From Acidimicrobiia bacterium (lineage in GTDB: Bacteria; Actinomycetota; Acidimicrobiia; IMCC26256; BP-133): a DNA stretch of 22,487 nt. This document shows, piece by piece, positions 7,710-14,250 of this stretch. The translations under genes were made by a program, and so were the position numbers. Below the pieces are notes generated by a model. That model was not told where the DNA came from. It ran no database searches and worked only from the letters and a program-made list of their open reading frames with translations. Location of the stretch: NCBI GenBank assembly GCA_025934385.1, contig JAICYE010000001.1, positions 1 to 22,487 of the forward strand, given 5' to 3'. How positions within the stretch are numbered: the first letter of the stretch is position 1; every line of letters begins with the position of its first letter.

Positions 7710-8651
7710 TCAGCGGCCCGGGCCGGGTTCGGCCACCCGCGGTCCGGACAGCCCGGGTTCGCAGAGCCCGCAGGGCTTGGCGTCGACGGCCAGGCCGGCG
7801 CGGTCGCGGCGGGTGGCGGCCCGGCCCTCCAGCGCCCGGCAGCCCGTCCGGTGGTAGAGCGTCAGGCCGTCGACGACCCAGACCTCCTCGGTGGCGGGCG
7901 GGTGCCCGCTGTCGTCGCCGTCGCCCTCGTCGGCCAGCCAGGGGCCGAGCGCCGCCAGGGTGCGCCGTTCCAGGCCACCCTTCAGCTGGCCGACCATCGC
8001 CCCGGCCAGCACGGCCATCACGAGGCTGCCCGAAAGGGCGAGCCCGACGCCGCCGGCGACGTGGTCGGTGCTCGGCTGGTGGGCGGTGAGCAGCGCTCCG
8101 GCGACGAACAGCCCGGCGGCCACGACGCCGCCGAAGAGCGCCAGCCGGCGGAAGCGGCGAACGGCGAGCAGGCCGGGCGCGGCCGGGGCCGGGGCCGGGG
8201 CCGGGGCCGGGGCCGGGGCCGGGGCCGGCGGGGCGAGCGGCGATCCGGCGGTCACGGCCGGGACGCCGTTGCCATTGGGGCCGTTAGGGCGGTTGGGGCC
8301 ATTGGGGCCGTCGGCGCGGCCCGGGCCGCCCGGCGGCGGCGGGCGGACGTCGACGACGAGCTCGGGATGGGTCTCGGCCAGGGCCCGGTGGATCCGGTCG
8401 AGCTTCTCCTCCACCCGTTGCAGCTTGCGGAAGTCGTCGTGGAGGTCGGCCGACAGCAGCAGTGTGGCGCCGACCCCGAGCAGGAACATGCCACCGATGC
8501 CCCCGGTGACGAGATAGGAGATCTCGTCGATGACGTCGGCGGCGGTGCGGACCCCGGTGAACCCGAAGACCAGTGCCACCGCGCCGGCCAGCACGAAGGC
8601 GTACCCGGCCAGCCGGTCCCACTCGGCCCGGAGGAAGCGCGTCAGGTCCAT
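7710..8651 (-). CDS. Four-helix membrane protein with Ala-Pro repeat and C-terminal Cys/His motif
   Basis: A protein of 313 residues; no family name recognised. Hydrophobic segments lie near 16-33, 46-66, 170-190 and 203-220. Residues 70-100 look helical and charged (LHDDFRKLQRVEEKLDRIHR). Residues ~105-160 are a low-complexity linker with PNG repeats and an (AP)n run. The end reads LTLYHRTGCRALEG...AKPCGLCEP, with His267, Cys271, Cys294 and Cys297. This spacing resembles the small Ada-like metal-binding module (YHxxxCxxL ... PCxxC) found as a C-terminal add-on in other proteins. The ATG at 8651 has GAGGG upstream; the stop is 6 nt before the permease, so it is likely an accessory part of the transporter, possibly a redox or metal sensor. 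Confidence 0.75.
   Translation of the reverse strand: MDLTRFLRAEWDRLAGYAFVLAGAVALVFGFTGVRTAADVIDEISYLVTGGIGGMFLLGVGATLLLSADLHDDFRKLQRVEEKLDRIHRALAETHPELVVDVRPPPPGGPGRADGPNGPNRPNGPNGNGVPAVTAGSPLAPPAPAPAPAPAPAPAPAAPGLLAVRRFRRLALFGGVVAAGLFVAGALLTAHQPSTDHVAGGVGLALSGSLVMAVLAGAMVGQLKGGLERRTLAALGPWLADEGDGDDSGHPPATEEVWVVDGLTLYHRTGCRALEGRAATRRDRAGLAVDAKPCGLCEPGLSGPRVAEPGPGR
8185..8226. repeat. GGGGCC hexanucleotide tandem repeat, seven copies
   Basis: Seven uninterrupted GGGGCC units on the plus strand, with partial units on both sides. They lie inside the membrane-protein gene, where they encode the Ala-Pro run. Each unit is 6 bp, so length changes stay in frame. The plus strand can form G-quadruplexes. 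Confidence 0.9.
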
Positions 8652-8716
8652 CTACACGACCCTCGGCAATACCCTGCGGCTGGTACCCGCCCCTCGGCGT
8701 GCCCGGGCTCCAGCCG

Positions 8717-8763
8717 TTCTGTGGTCACGAACCTGCCACATACGCAGGTTCGTGACCAGAGAA
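8717..8763. repeat. Long near-perfect inverted repeat between two operon genes
   Basis: TGGTCACGAACCTGC (8722-8736) pairs perfectly with 8744-8758 around a 7-nt loop. After one G-G mismatch the stem continues for four more pairs (TTCT 8717-8720 with AGAA 8760-8763). This 19-of-20 bp stem fills much of the 158-nt gap between the LAXTG protein gene (ends 8810) and the membrane-protein gene (starts 8651). It may be a terminator that partly separates the surface protein from the transporter genes, or a dyad operator. No T-run follows on the minus strand. Confidence 0.75.
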
Positions 8764-8809
8764 GCTCCGAAGGACCCGTCCGGTACTGCCGGATAGTTCG
8801 CGAAGCGCA

Positions 8810-10282
8810 TCAGGCCCTCACCTTCGTGACCTTGTAGCGGTGCAGCCGGGTGGCCAGGAACAGCGCTGTGGCGCCGAGGGCCAGCAGCGAGAACAGCGCT
8901 CCGGTGGTGGCCAGATCGGGCACGACCGGCGCCGGCCGCAGCCCGGCCGCCACCCCCGCCCGCAACGGCGCGGCCGCGAGGCCGGCGCCGGACGGTGCGG
9001 CGTTGGCGGCGGGCACGACCGATGCCGCCTCAGAGCCGGCACCGGCGGCGGGATCACCGGAGCCGGAGCTCGCCGCCGCCGCGGCGGAACCCGAAGCGCC
9101 CGGCGCTTCGCCGGCGTCGGTGTCCCGCACCGCGGCCGGACCGCCCCCCTCCACGGCGGGACCGCCGGAGCCGGCGGCGTCGGACGGCGCCGCGCTGACC
9201 GCGGGCCCCTCGCCCGCCACCGGGCCGCCGGACGGGCCGCCGGACGCGGTCTGGTCGCCGCCCGCCACCGGCCCGTCCACCGGGGCGTCGGCCGACCCGA
9301 CGACGATCTCGCTCGACGCTCCACCGATGCGCAGCACCAGCGTCCCCTTGGGATTGCCGGGAGCCGGGATCACCTGCCGGCTGGTGATCACGAGGGCGTC
9401 GGCGCTGCCCGGCCGGCCCGTCGGGGCGACGGCGACGCTGATGCCGGCCTGGCCGAGCAGCTCGTTGTCAGACGAGGCGCCCCGGCCAACGGGCGCCGGG
9501 ACCGTGTGGTCGGCGGCATGCACGCCGTCGGCACCGATGGTCACCGCATGGCCGGCCACGGCCGCCCCCTCCACCACCAGCTGGCTGTGCGTGACGGGCC
9601 GGCTGTCGGCCGGCGCCAGCGTCGTCTCCGACCGGGAGCGGACGGCGGCGATGCGGAGCAGCCCGCCCCCCACCGACAGCCCGGTGTCGGCGGTCTCGGC
9701 CACGACGCGGGCGACGCCGCCGTCGTCGAGCGCCGCCGTCGTCTGCGCCCGGGAGCCCGACGCGGCGCTCGGCCCCTGGAAGGCACCGGCGGCCACCGTC
9801 CTCCCGGCCTGGGCGACGGCCGAGATGGCGTAGGCGCCGCTCGGGTCGTGGACCTCGGCCGACGGGGCGGTGGGATAGTCGGCCCGGACCTGGAAGGGAT
9901 AGGCGAGCGGCACGGACCGACCCATGGCCGCTGACGCCGTGCCCGGGGCGGTGACGGCGTTCTCGCCCGGCCACGGCAGGGAGGAGAACGACGTCGCCCG
10001 CCCCGTGGAGTCGGCCACCGACTCGGTCACCGGCCCGCCGCCGTCGAAGAACTCCGACACGATCACGTAGTCGGGAACGGTGTACGTCGCCCGCAGGCCC
10101 TGGGCCCGGCCGGTGGCGACGACGCTGCGAGCCCCGCCGACGATCGCGCCCGAGCCGCCGCCGCCCGGCCCGGCGCCGGCCGATTCCGCCCCGGCCGGAG
10201 CCGGCGCCACGCCGGCCGGCGCGACCAGCACGATGAGCGCGCCGGCGGCGGCGAGCAGCCTCAGGCCCGGTCTGCGCCGCAT
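8810..10282 (-). CDS. Secreted surface protein with LAXTG sortase signal
   Basis: A protein of 490 residues. The ATG at 10282 follows GGGAGGGAG. Residues 1-32 form a Sec signal peptide ending AGA. Residues ~45-325 look like a beta-rich extracellular domain (TYTVPDYVIVSEFFDGGGPV, SVPLAYPFQVRADYP, GNPKGTLVLRIGGASSEIVV). Similar proteins are, I believe, annotated as choice-of-anchor P, but I cannot confirm that. Residues ~326-455 are an Ala/Gly/Ser/Pro linker. The C-terminus is a sorting signal: LATTG at 457-461, a hydrophobic helix (ALFSLLALGATALFLAT) and a basic tail (RLHRYKVTKVRA). LAXTG is the motif of actinobacterial class E sortases, so the protein is probably linked to peptidoglycan. No sortase gene is in the window. 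It heads the transport operon and has a strong promoter with the AAGTAAGTA box. Confidence 0.82.
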   Translation of the reverse strand: MRRRPGLRLLAAAGALIVLVAPAGVAPAPAGAESAGAGPGGGGSGAIVGGARSVVATGRAQGLRATYTVPDYVIVSEFFDGGGPVTESVADSTGRATSFSSLPWPGENAVTAPGTASAAMGRSVPLAYPFQVRADYPTAPSAEVHDPSGAYAISAVAQAGRTVAAGAFQGPSAASGSRAQTTAALDDGGVARVVAETADTGLSVGGGLLRIAAVRSRSETTLAPADSRPVTHSQLVVEGAAVAGHAVTIGADGVHAADHTVPAPVGRGASSDNELLGQAGISVAVAPTGRPGSADALVITSRQVIPAPGNPKGTLVLRIGGASSEIVVGSADAPVDGPVAGGDQTASGGPSGGPVAGEGPAVSAAPSDAAGSGGPAVEGGGPAAVRDTDAGEAPGASGSAAAAASSGSGDPAAGAGSEAASVVPAANAAPSGAGLAAAPLRAGVAAGLRPAPVVPDLATTGALFSLLALGATALFLATRLHRYKVTKVRA

Positions 10283-10364
10283 GGTCTCCCTCCCGACGGC
10301 CGATCGTACCGGGGCCGCCGGGAGCGCTTCAACGGTGGCCCGGGCGACTGCACCCGCCCCCGAT

Positions 10365-10414
10365 ATTATGGAGAGTACTTACTTGCAGATCAATAAGTAG
10401 CCAGCTACTTACTT
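10365..10414 (-). promoter_or_regulatory. Promoter of the LAXTG surface protein with two AAGTAAGTA operator boxes
   Basis: On the minus strand, TTGATC (10393 to 10388) and CATAAT (10370 to 10365) are separated by exactly 17 nt, a good -35/-10 pair with a leader of about 76 nt. The spacer is filled by AAGTAAGTACTCTC. A second AAGTAAGTA lies exactly 30 bp upstream (10414 to 10406), and AAGTAG-ccag-CTACTT (10395-10410) forms a dyad. This arrangement suggests a repressor, perhaps two dimers on one face of the helix. The rest of the gap to 10445 shows no gene. Confidence 0.65.
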
Positions 10415-10445
10415 CACCGGTTCTCTTTCACCCGCGGCCGCCCCG

Positions 10446-11291
10446 TCAGCGGCCGAGGAACTTCGGAACCGAACCGTCCCGCAGGGCCTGGACGGCGACC
10501 CGGGCGTCGTCGCTGGCCAGCGTGATGCGTTGGTTGTCCCACTCCAGCTCGAGCTGGGCGCGGAGCGAGCTGTCGAGCGAGGCCCGCAGCGCCCGGACGT
10601 GGGCCCGGACGCCGAGCGGCGCCTTGGCCGCCAACTCCCCGGCCAGGGCCTGGGCCCGGGGCAGGACGTCGCCGGCCGGCACCACCTCGTGGACCAGGTT
10701 GCGGGCGAGCGCCTCGGGGGCCGGCAGGCGCCGGTCGCGCAGCAGCATGTCAGTGGCGGCCGGCAGCCCGACGATGCGGGGCAGGAACCAGCTGAGGCCC
10801 ATCTCGGGCCCCACGCCGACGGCCAGGAACGCCGTCTGGAAGCGGGCGTCCTCGGCGGCGATGCGGAAGTCGTGCAGGAGCGCCAGGGCCAGGCCCCCGC
10901 CGGCCACCGAGCCCGTCAGGGCGGCGATCGTCGGCTTCTGCAGCGCCATCCAGCCCAGCACCCAGTGGCCCATGCCGAGCCGGTCGAAGCGGCGGCCCTG
11001 CTCCGACAAGGGCGGAAGGCCCTTCTCCCCGGCGAAGCCGGGATTGTGCAACATCTCGTCGGCCGACGAGCCGAGGAAGCGCTCGAGGTCGTCGAAGTGG
11101 GCCGAGGCGCACCAGATCGGGCCGGTGGCGGCGGTGACGACGGCCCGGACGGCGTCGTCCCGCTCGAGCTCGCCGGCCGCCTCGAGGAGGTCCTTGAGCA
11201 GCGTGCCGCCGACGGTGTTGTGCTCGGTGGCCGGCGTCATCGTCAGCGTGGCCACGCCGCCGTCGACGCGGATGTCGACGTCTCCGTGCAC
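10446..11291 (-). CDS. Enoyl-CoA hydratase/isomerase (crotonase) family protein
   Basis: A protein of 281 residues from the GTG at 11291, which has GGGAGG 8 nt upstream; a GTG at 11300 adds three residues but leaves no room for that site. The crotonase fold is clear: VATLTMTP at the start, an oxyanion-hole segment IWCASAHFDDLE in place of the usual F(C/S)AGADL, and GSVAGGGLALALLHDFRIAA. The region LAVGVGPEMGLSWFLPRIVG keeps a Glu near the second catalytic position. The first catalytic Glu of true hydratases (usually in FxxPE) is not evident: the segment reads FQTAFLAVG. It may therefore be an isomerase, a hydrolase or another crotonase-type enzyme acting on an acyl-CoA. It follows the acyl-CoA ligase by ~60 nt on the same strand and probably acts on its product. 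Confidence 0.9.
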   Translation of the reverse strand: MHGDVDIRVDGGVATLTMTPATEHNTVGGTLLKDLLEAAGELERDDAVRAVVTAATGPIWCASAHFDDLERFLGSSADEMLHNPGFAGEKGLPPLSEQGRRFDRLGMGHWVLGWMALQKPTIAALTGSVAGGGLALALLHDFRIAAEDARFQTAFLAVGVGPEMGLSWFLPRIVGLPAATDMLLRDRRLPAPEALARNLVHEVVPAGDVLPRAQALAGELAAKAPLGVRAHVRALRASLDSSLRAQLELEWDNQRITLASDDARVAVQALRDGSVPKFLGR

Positions 11292-11354
11292 CTCAGCCAC
11301 CTCCCGGCCGCGCCCACGCCCACCTTCGGCCGGTCGTTGGGCCTCGGCGCACGG

Positions 11355-12959
11355 TCAACGGCGCTCCTCCCGTCCGACGGTGAGCCCCAGCGCCTCCAGG
11401 TCCCAGGTCCCCGGCGTCACGCCCGCCGCCCGCAGCTCGTGCTTGAGGACCCGGCCGATGGCGTTCTTCGGCAGCGCCGGAAGCAGCTCGACGTAGCGCG
11501 GCACGGCGAAGTACGGCAGGGTGGCCCGGAAGTGGTCGAACAGCTCCTCCGGCGTCGTCGTCTCCCCGGCGGCGAGGACGATGCAGGCCTTGACGTCGTC
11601 CTCCGTGGCCGCCGACGGCACGGCGTGGACGGCCACCTCGGCCACCTTGGCGTGCTGCACGATCGCCTGCTCGAGTTCCATCGACGACACATTCTCACCC
11701 CGGCGGCGCAGCGCGTCGTTCTTCCGGTCGACGAAGGAGACGAAGCCGTCCTCGTCCATGCGGCCGTAGTCGCCGGTGTGGTGCCAGAGGTTGCGGAACG
11801 TGTGCAGCGTCTCCTCGGGCCGGCCCCGGTAGCCGGAGAACATCGAGTCGGGCTCGAGCGGCCGCACGGCGATCTCCCCGACCTCGCCCCGGGGCACCTC
11901 GAGGTCGTCGTCGTCGACGATGCGCACGTCGAGCCACGGCGCCGGCAGCCCGGCCGTGTCCCGCCGCCGTTTCCCCGTCAGCCGGTTGAAGGTCACCGGG
12001 GCGCACTCCGTCTGGCCGTAGCCCTCGGCGTTGACCGGAGCGCCGAAACGGGCCTCGAGCTCGAGCTGGCGGGCGGGCGGCAGCGGGATCCACATCGAGT
12101 ACCGGATCCGGTGGTGGCGATCATCGGGAGCCGGCGGCGTGGCCAGCACGGCCAGGGCCATGGCGCCCACGCCCATGGTGACGGTGGCGCCCACCGCCCG
12201 GGCCCGGGGGAAGAAAGCCGAGGCCGAGAAGGCCGGCTCGATGACCAGCGTCAGGCCGCCGGTGAGGCAGGCCATCAGCGCCAGCGCCTGCCCGCTCAGG
12301 TGGAACAGCGGAAAGGCGGTGAAGACGACGTCGTCGGGACTCAGCTCGCACACGCCCCGCCAGGCGTCGCCGATGTGGACGAAGTACCCCTGGGTGATCA
12401 GGCAGCCCTTCGGCGGGCCGGTCGTGCCCGACGTGTAGATGATCGAGGCGAGGTCGTCGGGTCGGGGGACGGGCAGGGCCGCACCGGTCGCCGGGTCGCC
12501 GTCGAGACCGGCGTAGGCGATGGTGGGGACGGGCAACCCGTCCTGCGAATCGTCGAGCGTGACAATGCGCTGTACCTCCGGCAGCCGGTCCAGCAGCGGA
12601 GCAACCGCGGCGAGGCCGGGGCCGTCGACCACCACCGTGCCGGCGCCGCAGTCGGCCAGCTGGTAGCGGAGGAACTCCCCCTTGAGGAAGGTGTTGATCG
12701 GCACCTGCACCGCGCCGAGCCGGGCGCAGGCGAAGAACAGCTCGACCATCTCGATACGGTTGGCGGTGAGGAGAGCGACCCGGTCGCCGGCGGCGACCCC
12801 GGCGGCCGCGAGGCCCGCCGCCCTCCGTGGCGCGACGGCGGCCATGTCGCCGTACGTGCGGTGGTCGTCGCCGCAGGCGACGAGCCGCTTGCCGGGATGG
12901 TCGGCCGCCCGCTGGGCCAGGACGTCGGCCACCGACCGGCGGGGCTGCTTCTCGGCCAT
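11355..12959 (-). CDS. AMP-forming acyl-CoA synthetase (FadD / crotonobetaine-CoA-ligase-like)
   Basis: A protein of 534 residues, the full length of the ANL family. It activates a carboxylic acid with ATP and CoA. Motifs: P-loop YTSGTTGPPKG (175-185), EGYGQTE (312-318), the hinge-region TGD (395-397), DRKNDALRRRGENVSSME (411-428) and the end motif LPKNAIGRVLKHELR (496-510). At the place of the A10 catalytic lysine (usually GK) there is Arg503. From memory this also occurs in some carnitine/crotonobetaine-ligase-like members, so it need not mean inactivity. No close ribosome-binding site precedes the ATG at 12959; AGGAGGAG is 20 nt away. The gene diverges from the flavoprotein gene at 13015 across a shared AAGTAAGTA box and is co-directional with the crotonase gene. 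It probably starts the catabolic sequence. Confidence 0.93.
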   Translation of the reverse strand: MAEKQPRRSVADVLAQRAADHPGKRLVACGDDHRTYGDMAAVAPRRAAGLAAAGVAAGDRVALLTANRIEMVELFFACARLGAVQVPINTFLKGEFLRYQLADCGAGTVVVDGPGLAAVAPLLDRLPEVQRIVTLDDSQDGLPVPTIAYAGLDGDPATGAALPVPRPDDLASIIYTSGTTGPPKGCLITQGYFVHIGDAWRGVCELSPDDVVFTAFPLFHLSGQALALMACLTGGLTLVIEPAFSASAFFPRARAVGATVTMGVGAMALAVLATPPAPDDRHHRIRYSMWIPLPPARQLELEARFGAPVNAEGYGQTECAPVTFNRLTGKRRRDTAGLPAPWLDVRIVDDDDLEVPRGEVGEIAVRPLEPDSMFSGYRGRPEETLHTFRNLWHHTGDYGRMDEDGFVSFVDRKNDALRRRGENVSSMELEQAIVQHAKVAEVAVHAVPSAATEDDVKACIVLAAGETTTPEELFDHFRATLPYFAVPRYVELLPALPKNAIGRVLKHELRAAGVTPGTWDLEALGLTVGREERR

Positions 12960-12976
12960 GGCGCGACCGTAGTCTC

Positions 12977-13010
12977 TTGCTCCTCCTAAGAAAAGTAGTG
13001 TTTACTTACT
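12977..13010. promoter_or_regulatory. Divergent control region with AGTAAGTA box
   Basis: The 55-nt gap between the acyl-CoA ligase and the flavoprotein carries AAGTA-gtgtt-TACTT (12993-13007), continued as TACTTACT (13003-13010). On the minus strand this reads AGTAAGTAAAC, the same core as the boxes at 10371-10414. Rightward, TTGCTC (12977-12982) and TTTACT (13001-13006) are spaced 18 nt and place the start near the ATG at 13015, so that gene may be leaderless. A single operator here could control both directions. Confidence 0.55.
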
Positions 13011-13014
13011 AGCC

Positions 13015-14211
13015 ATGCCGCCGACCCCGGTAGACCTGGCCGTCGACGACGTCGCCGTCGAACTCCCCGACCTGCTCGGGGCGATGCGGGCGCTCGCCCC
13101 GCTCCTCGAGGCCGGCGCCGCCGGCAACGAAGCGGCGGTGACGCTCCGCTCCGAGGTCGTCGACGCCCTCCACGACCGGTCGTTGTTCCGCATGCTCGTG
13201 CCGGCCTGCCTGGGCGGGTTCGAGCTGCCCGTCCGGGAGGCCTACGAGGTCATCGAGGAGGCGGCCCGGGCCGACGGCGCCACGGGCTGGTCGCTGATGG
13301 CCGGGGCGATCTACCTGGCGGTGGCGGCGGCCTTCCTGTCCGACGAGGGCGCGGAGGCGGTGCTGGCCGACCCGAGGGCGGTGGCGGCCGGCCAGGTGGC
13401 GCCGCTCGGCACCGCCGTCGCCGCCCCGGGCGGGTGGACGGTCGAGGGCCGGTTCGGGTTCGCCAGCGGCGGCGTCCACTCGACCTGGTTCTACGGGGGC
13501 TTCGCCGAGCAGCGCGACGGCGGGCCCGTCCTCCTCGGCAACGGGCTGCCCAACATCGTCGTCGGGATCCTCCCGTCAGAGGCGGTGGAGCCGCTCGGCA
13601 ACTGGGACGTGATCGGGCTCATCGGCACGGGCAGCATCGACTACCGGATCCCGCCACAGCTCGTCCCCGAGGCGTTCACCTTCCCGCTGTTCACCGCTGC
13701 GCCCCGCCGGGGCCATCCCCGCTTCCGGATGGGCCTGGCCGGGCTGACCTGCATCGGGCACTGCGCCTTCGCCACCGGCGTCGCCCGCCGGGCCCTCGAC
13801 GAGCTGGCCGGGCTGGCGCAGACGAAGCGGCGCCTCGGCCGGGTGCCGCTCGTCGACGACCCGCTGTTCCAGGCGGCCTACGCCCGGGCCGAGGGGCAGC
13901 TGGCGGCCGCCCGGGCCTTCTCGCTCACGGCCATCGAAGCGCTCGAAGCGGCGGCGGTGGCCGACGCCGTCACGCCGGCGGTGCGGGCCCGGGCCCGGCT
14001 GGCCACGACCCACACCGCCGAAGCGGCCCTCGAGGTCGGCGCCGCCGCCTTCCGGTTCTCGGGCAGCGTGGGGCTGCGCAACGGCTCCGTCCTGCAGCGC
14101 TGCTACCGCGACCTGAGCGCCGGCGAGCAGCACGTCTTCACCGACCTCAACACCTACCGCGACGCCGGTCGGCTGCTGCTCGGCGTCGGCCCCGACACCT
14201 TGCTGACCTGA
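13015..14211 (+). CDS. Acyl-CoA-dehydrogenase-fold flavoprotein, HsaA-like monooxygenase or dehydrogenase
   Basis: A protein of 398 residues. The order matches the acyl-CoA dehydrogenase fold: N-terminal helices (LRSEVVDALHDRSLFRMLVP, then GGFELP), ARADGATGWSLMAGA, a middle beta-domain (GGWTVEGRFGFASGGVHSTW) and a C-terminal Acyl-CoA_dh_2-type helical domain (RCYRDLSAGEQHVFTDLNTY). The opening and the QRxxRD...QH end are typical of the group containing HsaA, the flavin-dependent hydroxylase of steroid degradation, and other two-component monooxygenases, rather than chain-length beta-oxidation dehydrogenases. No flavin reductase is adjacent. The ATG at 13015 lacks a Shine-Dalgarno but lies right after an inferred promoter; an in-frame ATG at 13084 is an alternative but would remove N-terminal residues. 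It heads a four-gene plus-strand operon. Confidence 0.88.
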   Translation: MPPTPVDLAVDDVAVELPDLLGAMRALAPLLEAGAAGNEAAVTLRSEVVDALHDRSLFRMLVPACLGGFELPVREAYEVIEEAARADGATGWSLMAGAIYLAVAAAFLSDEGAEAVLADPRAVAAGQVAPLGTAVAAPGGWTVEGRFGFASGGVHSTWFYGGFAEQRDGGPVLLGNGLPNIVVGILPSEAVEPLGNWDVIGLIGTGSIDYRIPPQLVPEAFTFPLFTAAPRRGHPRFRMGLAGLTCIGHCAFATGVARRALDELAGLAQTKRRLGRVPLVDDPLFQAAYARAEGQLAAARAFSLTAIEALEAAAVADAVTPAVRARARLATTHTAEAALEVGAAAFRFSGSVGLRNGSVLQRCYRDLSAGEQHVFTDLNTYRDAGRLLLGVGPDTLLT

Positions 14212-14250
14212 ACGGGCATGCCTACGCTCGGGAGCCGAGAGGGGGAGGCA

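Noticed and set aside
8185..8226. GGGGCC repeats as a CRISPR array or mobile-element end
   Set aside because: The units are 6 bp without spacers and lie in frame inside a gene.
6618..8837. A 739-codon open frame on the plus strand
   Set aside because: It mirrors the minus-strand transport genes. Its product is a Gly/Arg/Glu/His/Asp-rich mixture without domains, while the minus-strand frames carry clear permease motifs.
10530..12989. An 819-codon plus-strand open frame
   Set aside because: It is antisense to the crotonase and acyl-CoA ligase genes, whose motifs are unambiguous. It has no recognisable domain.
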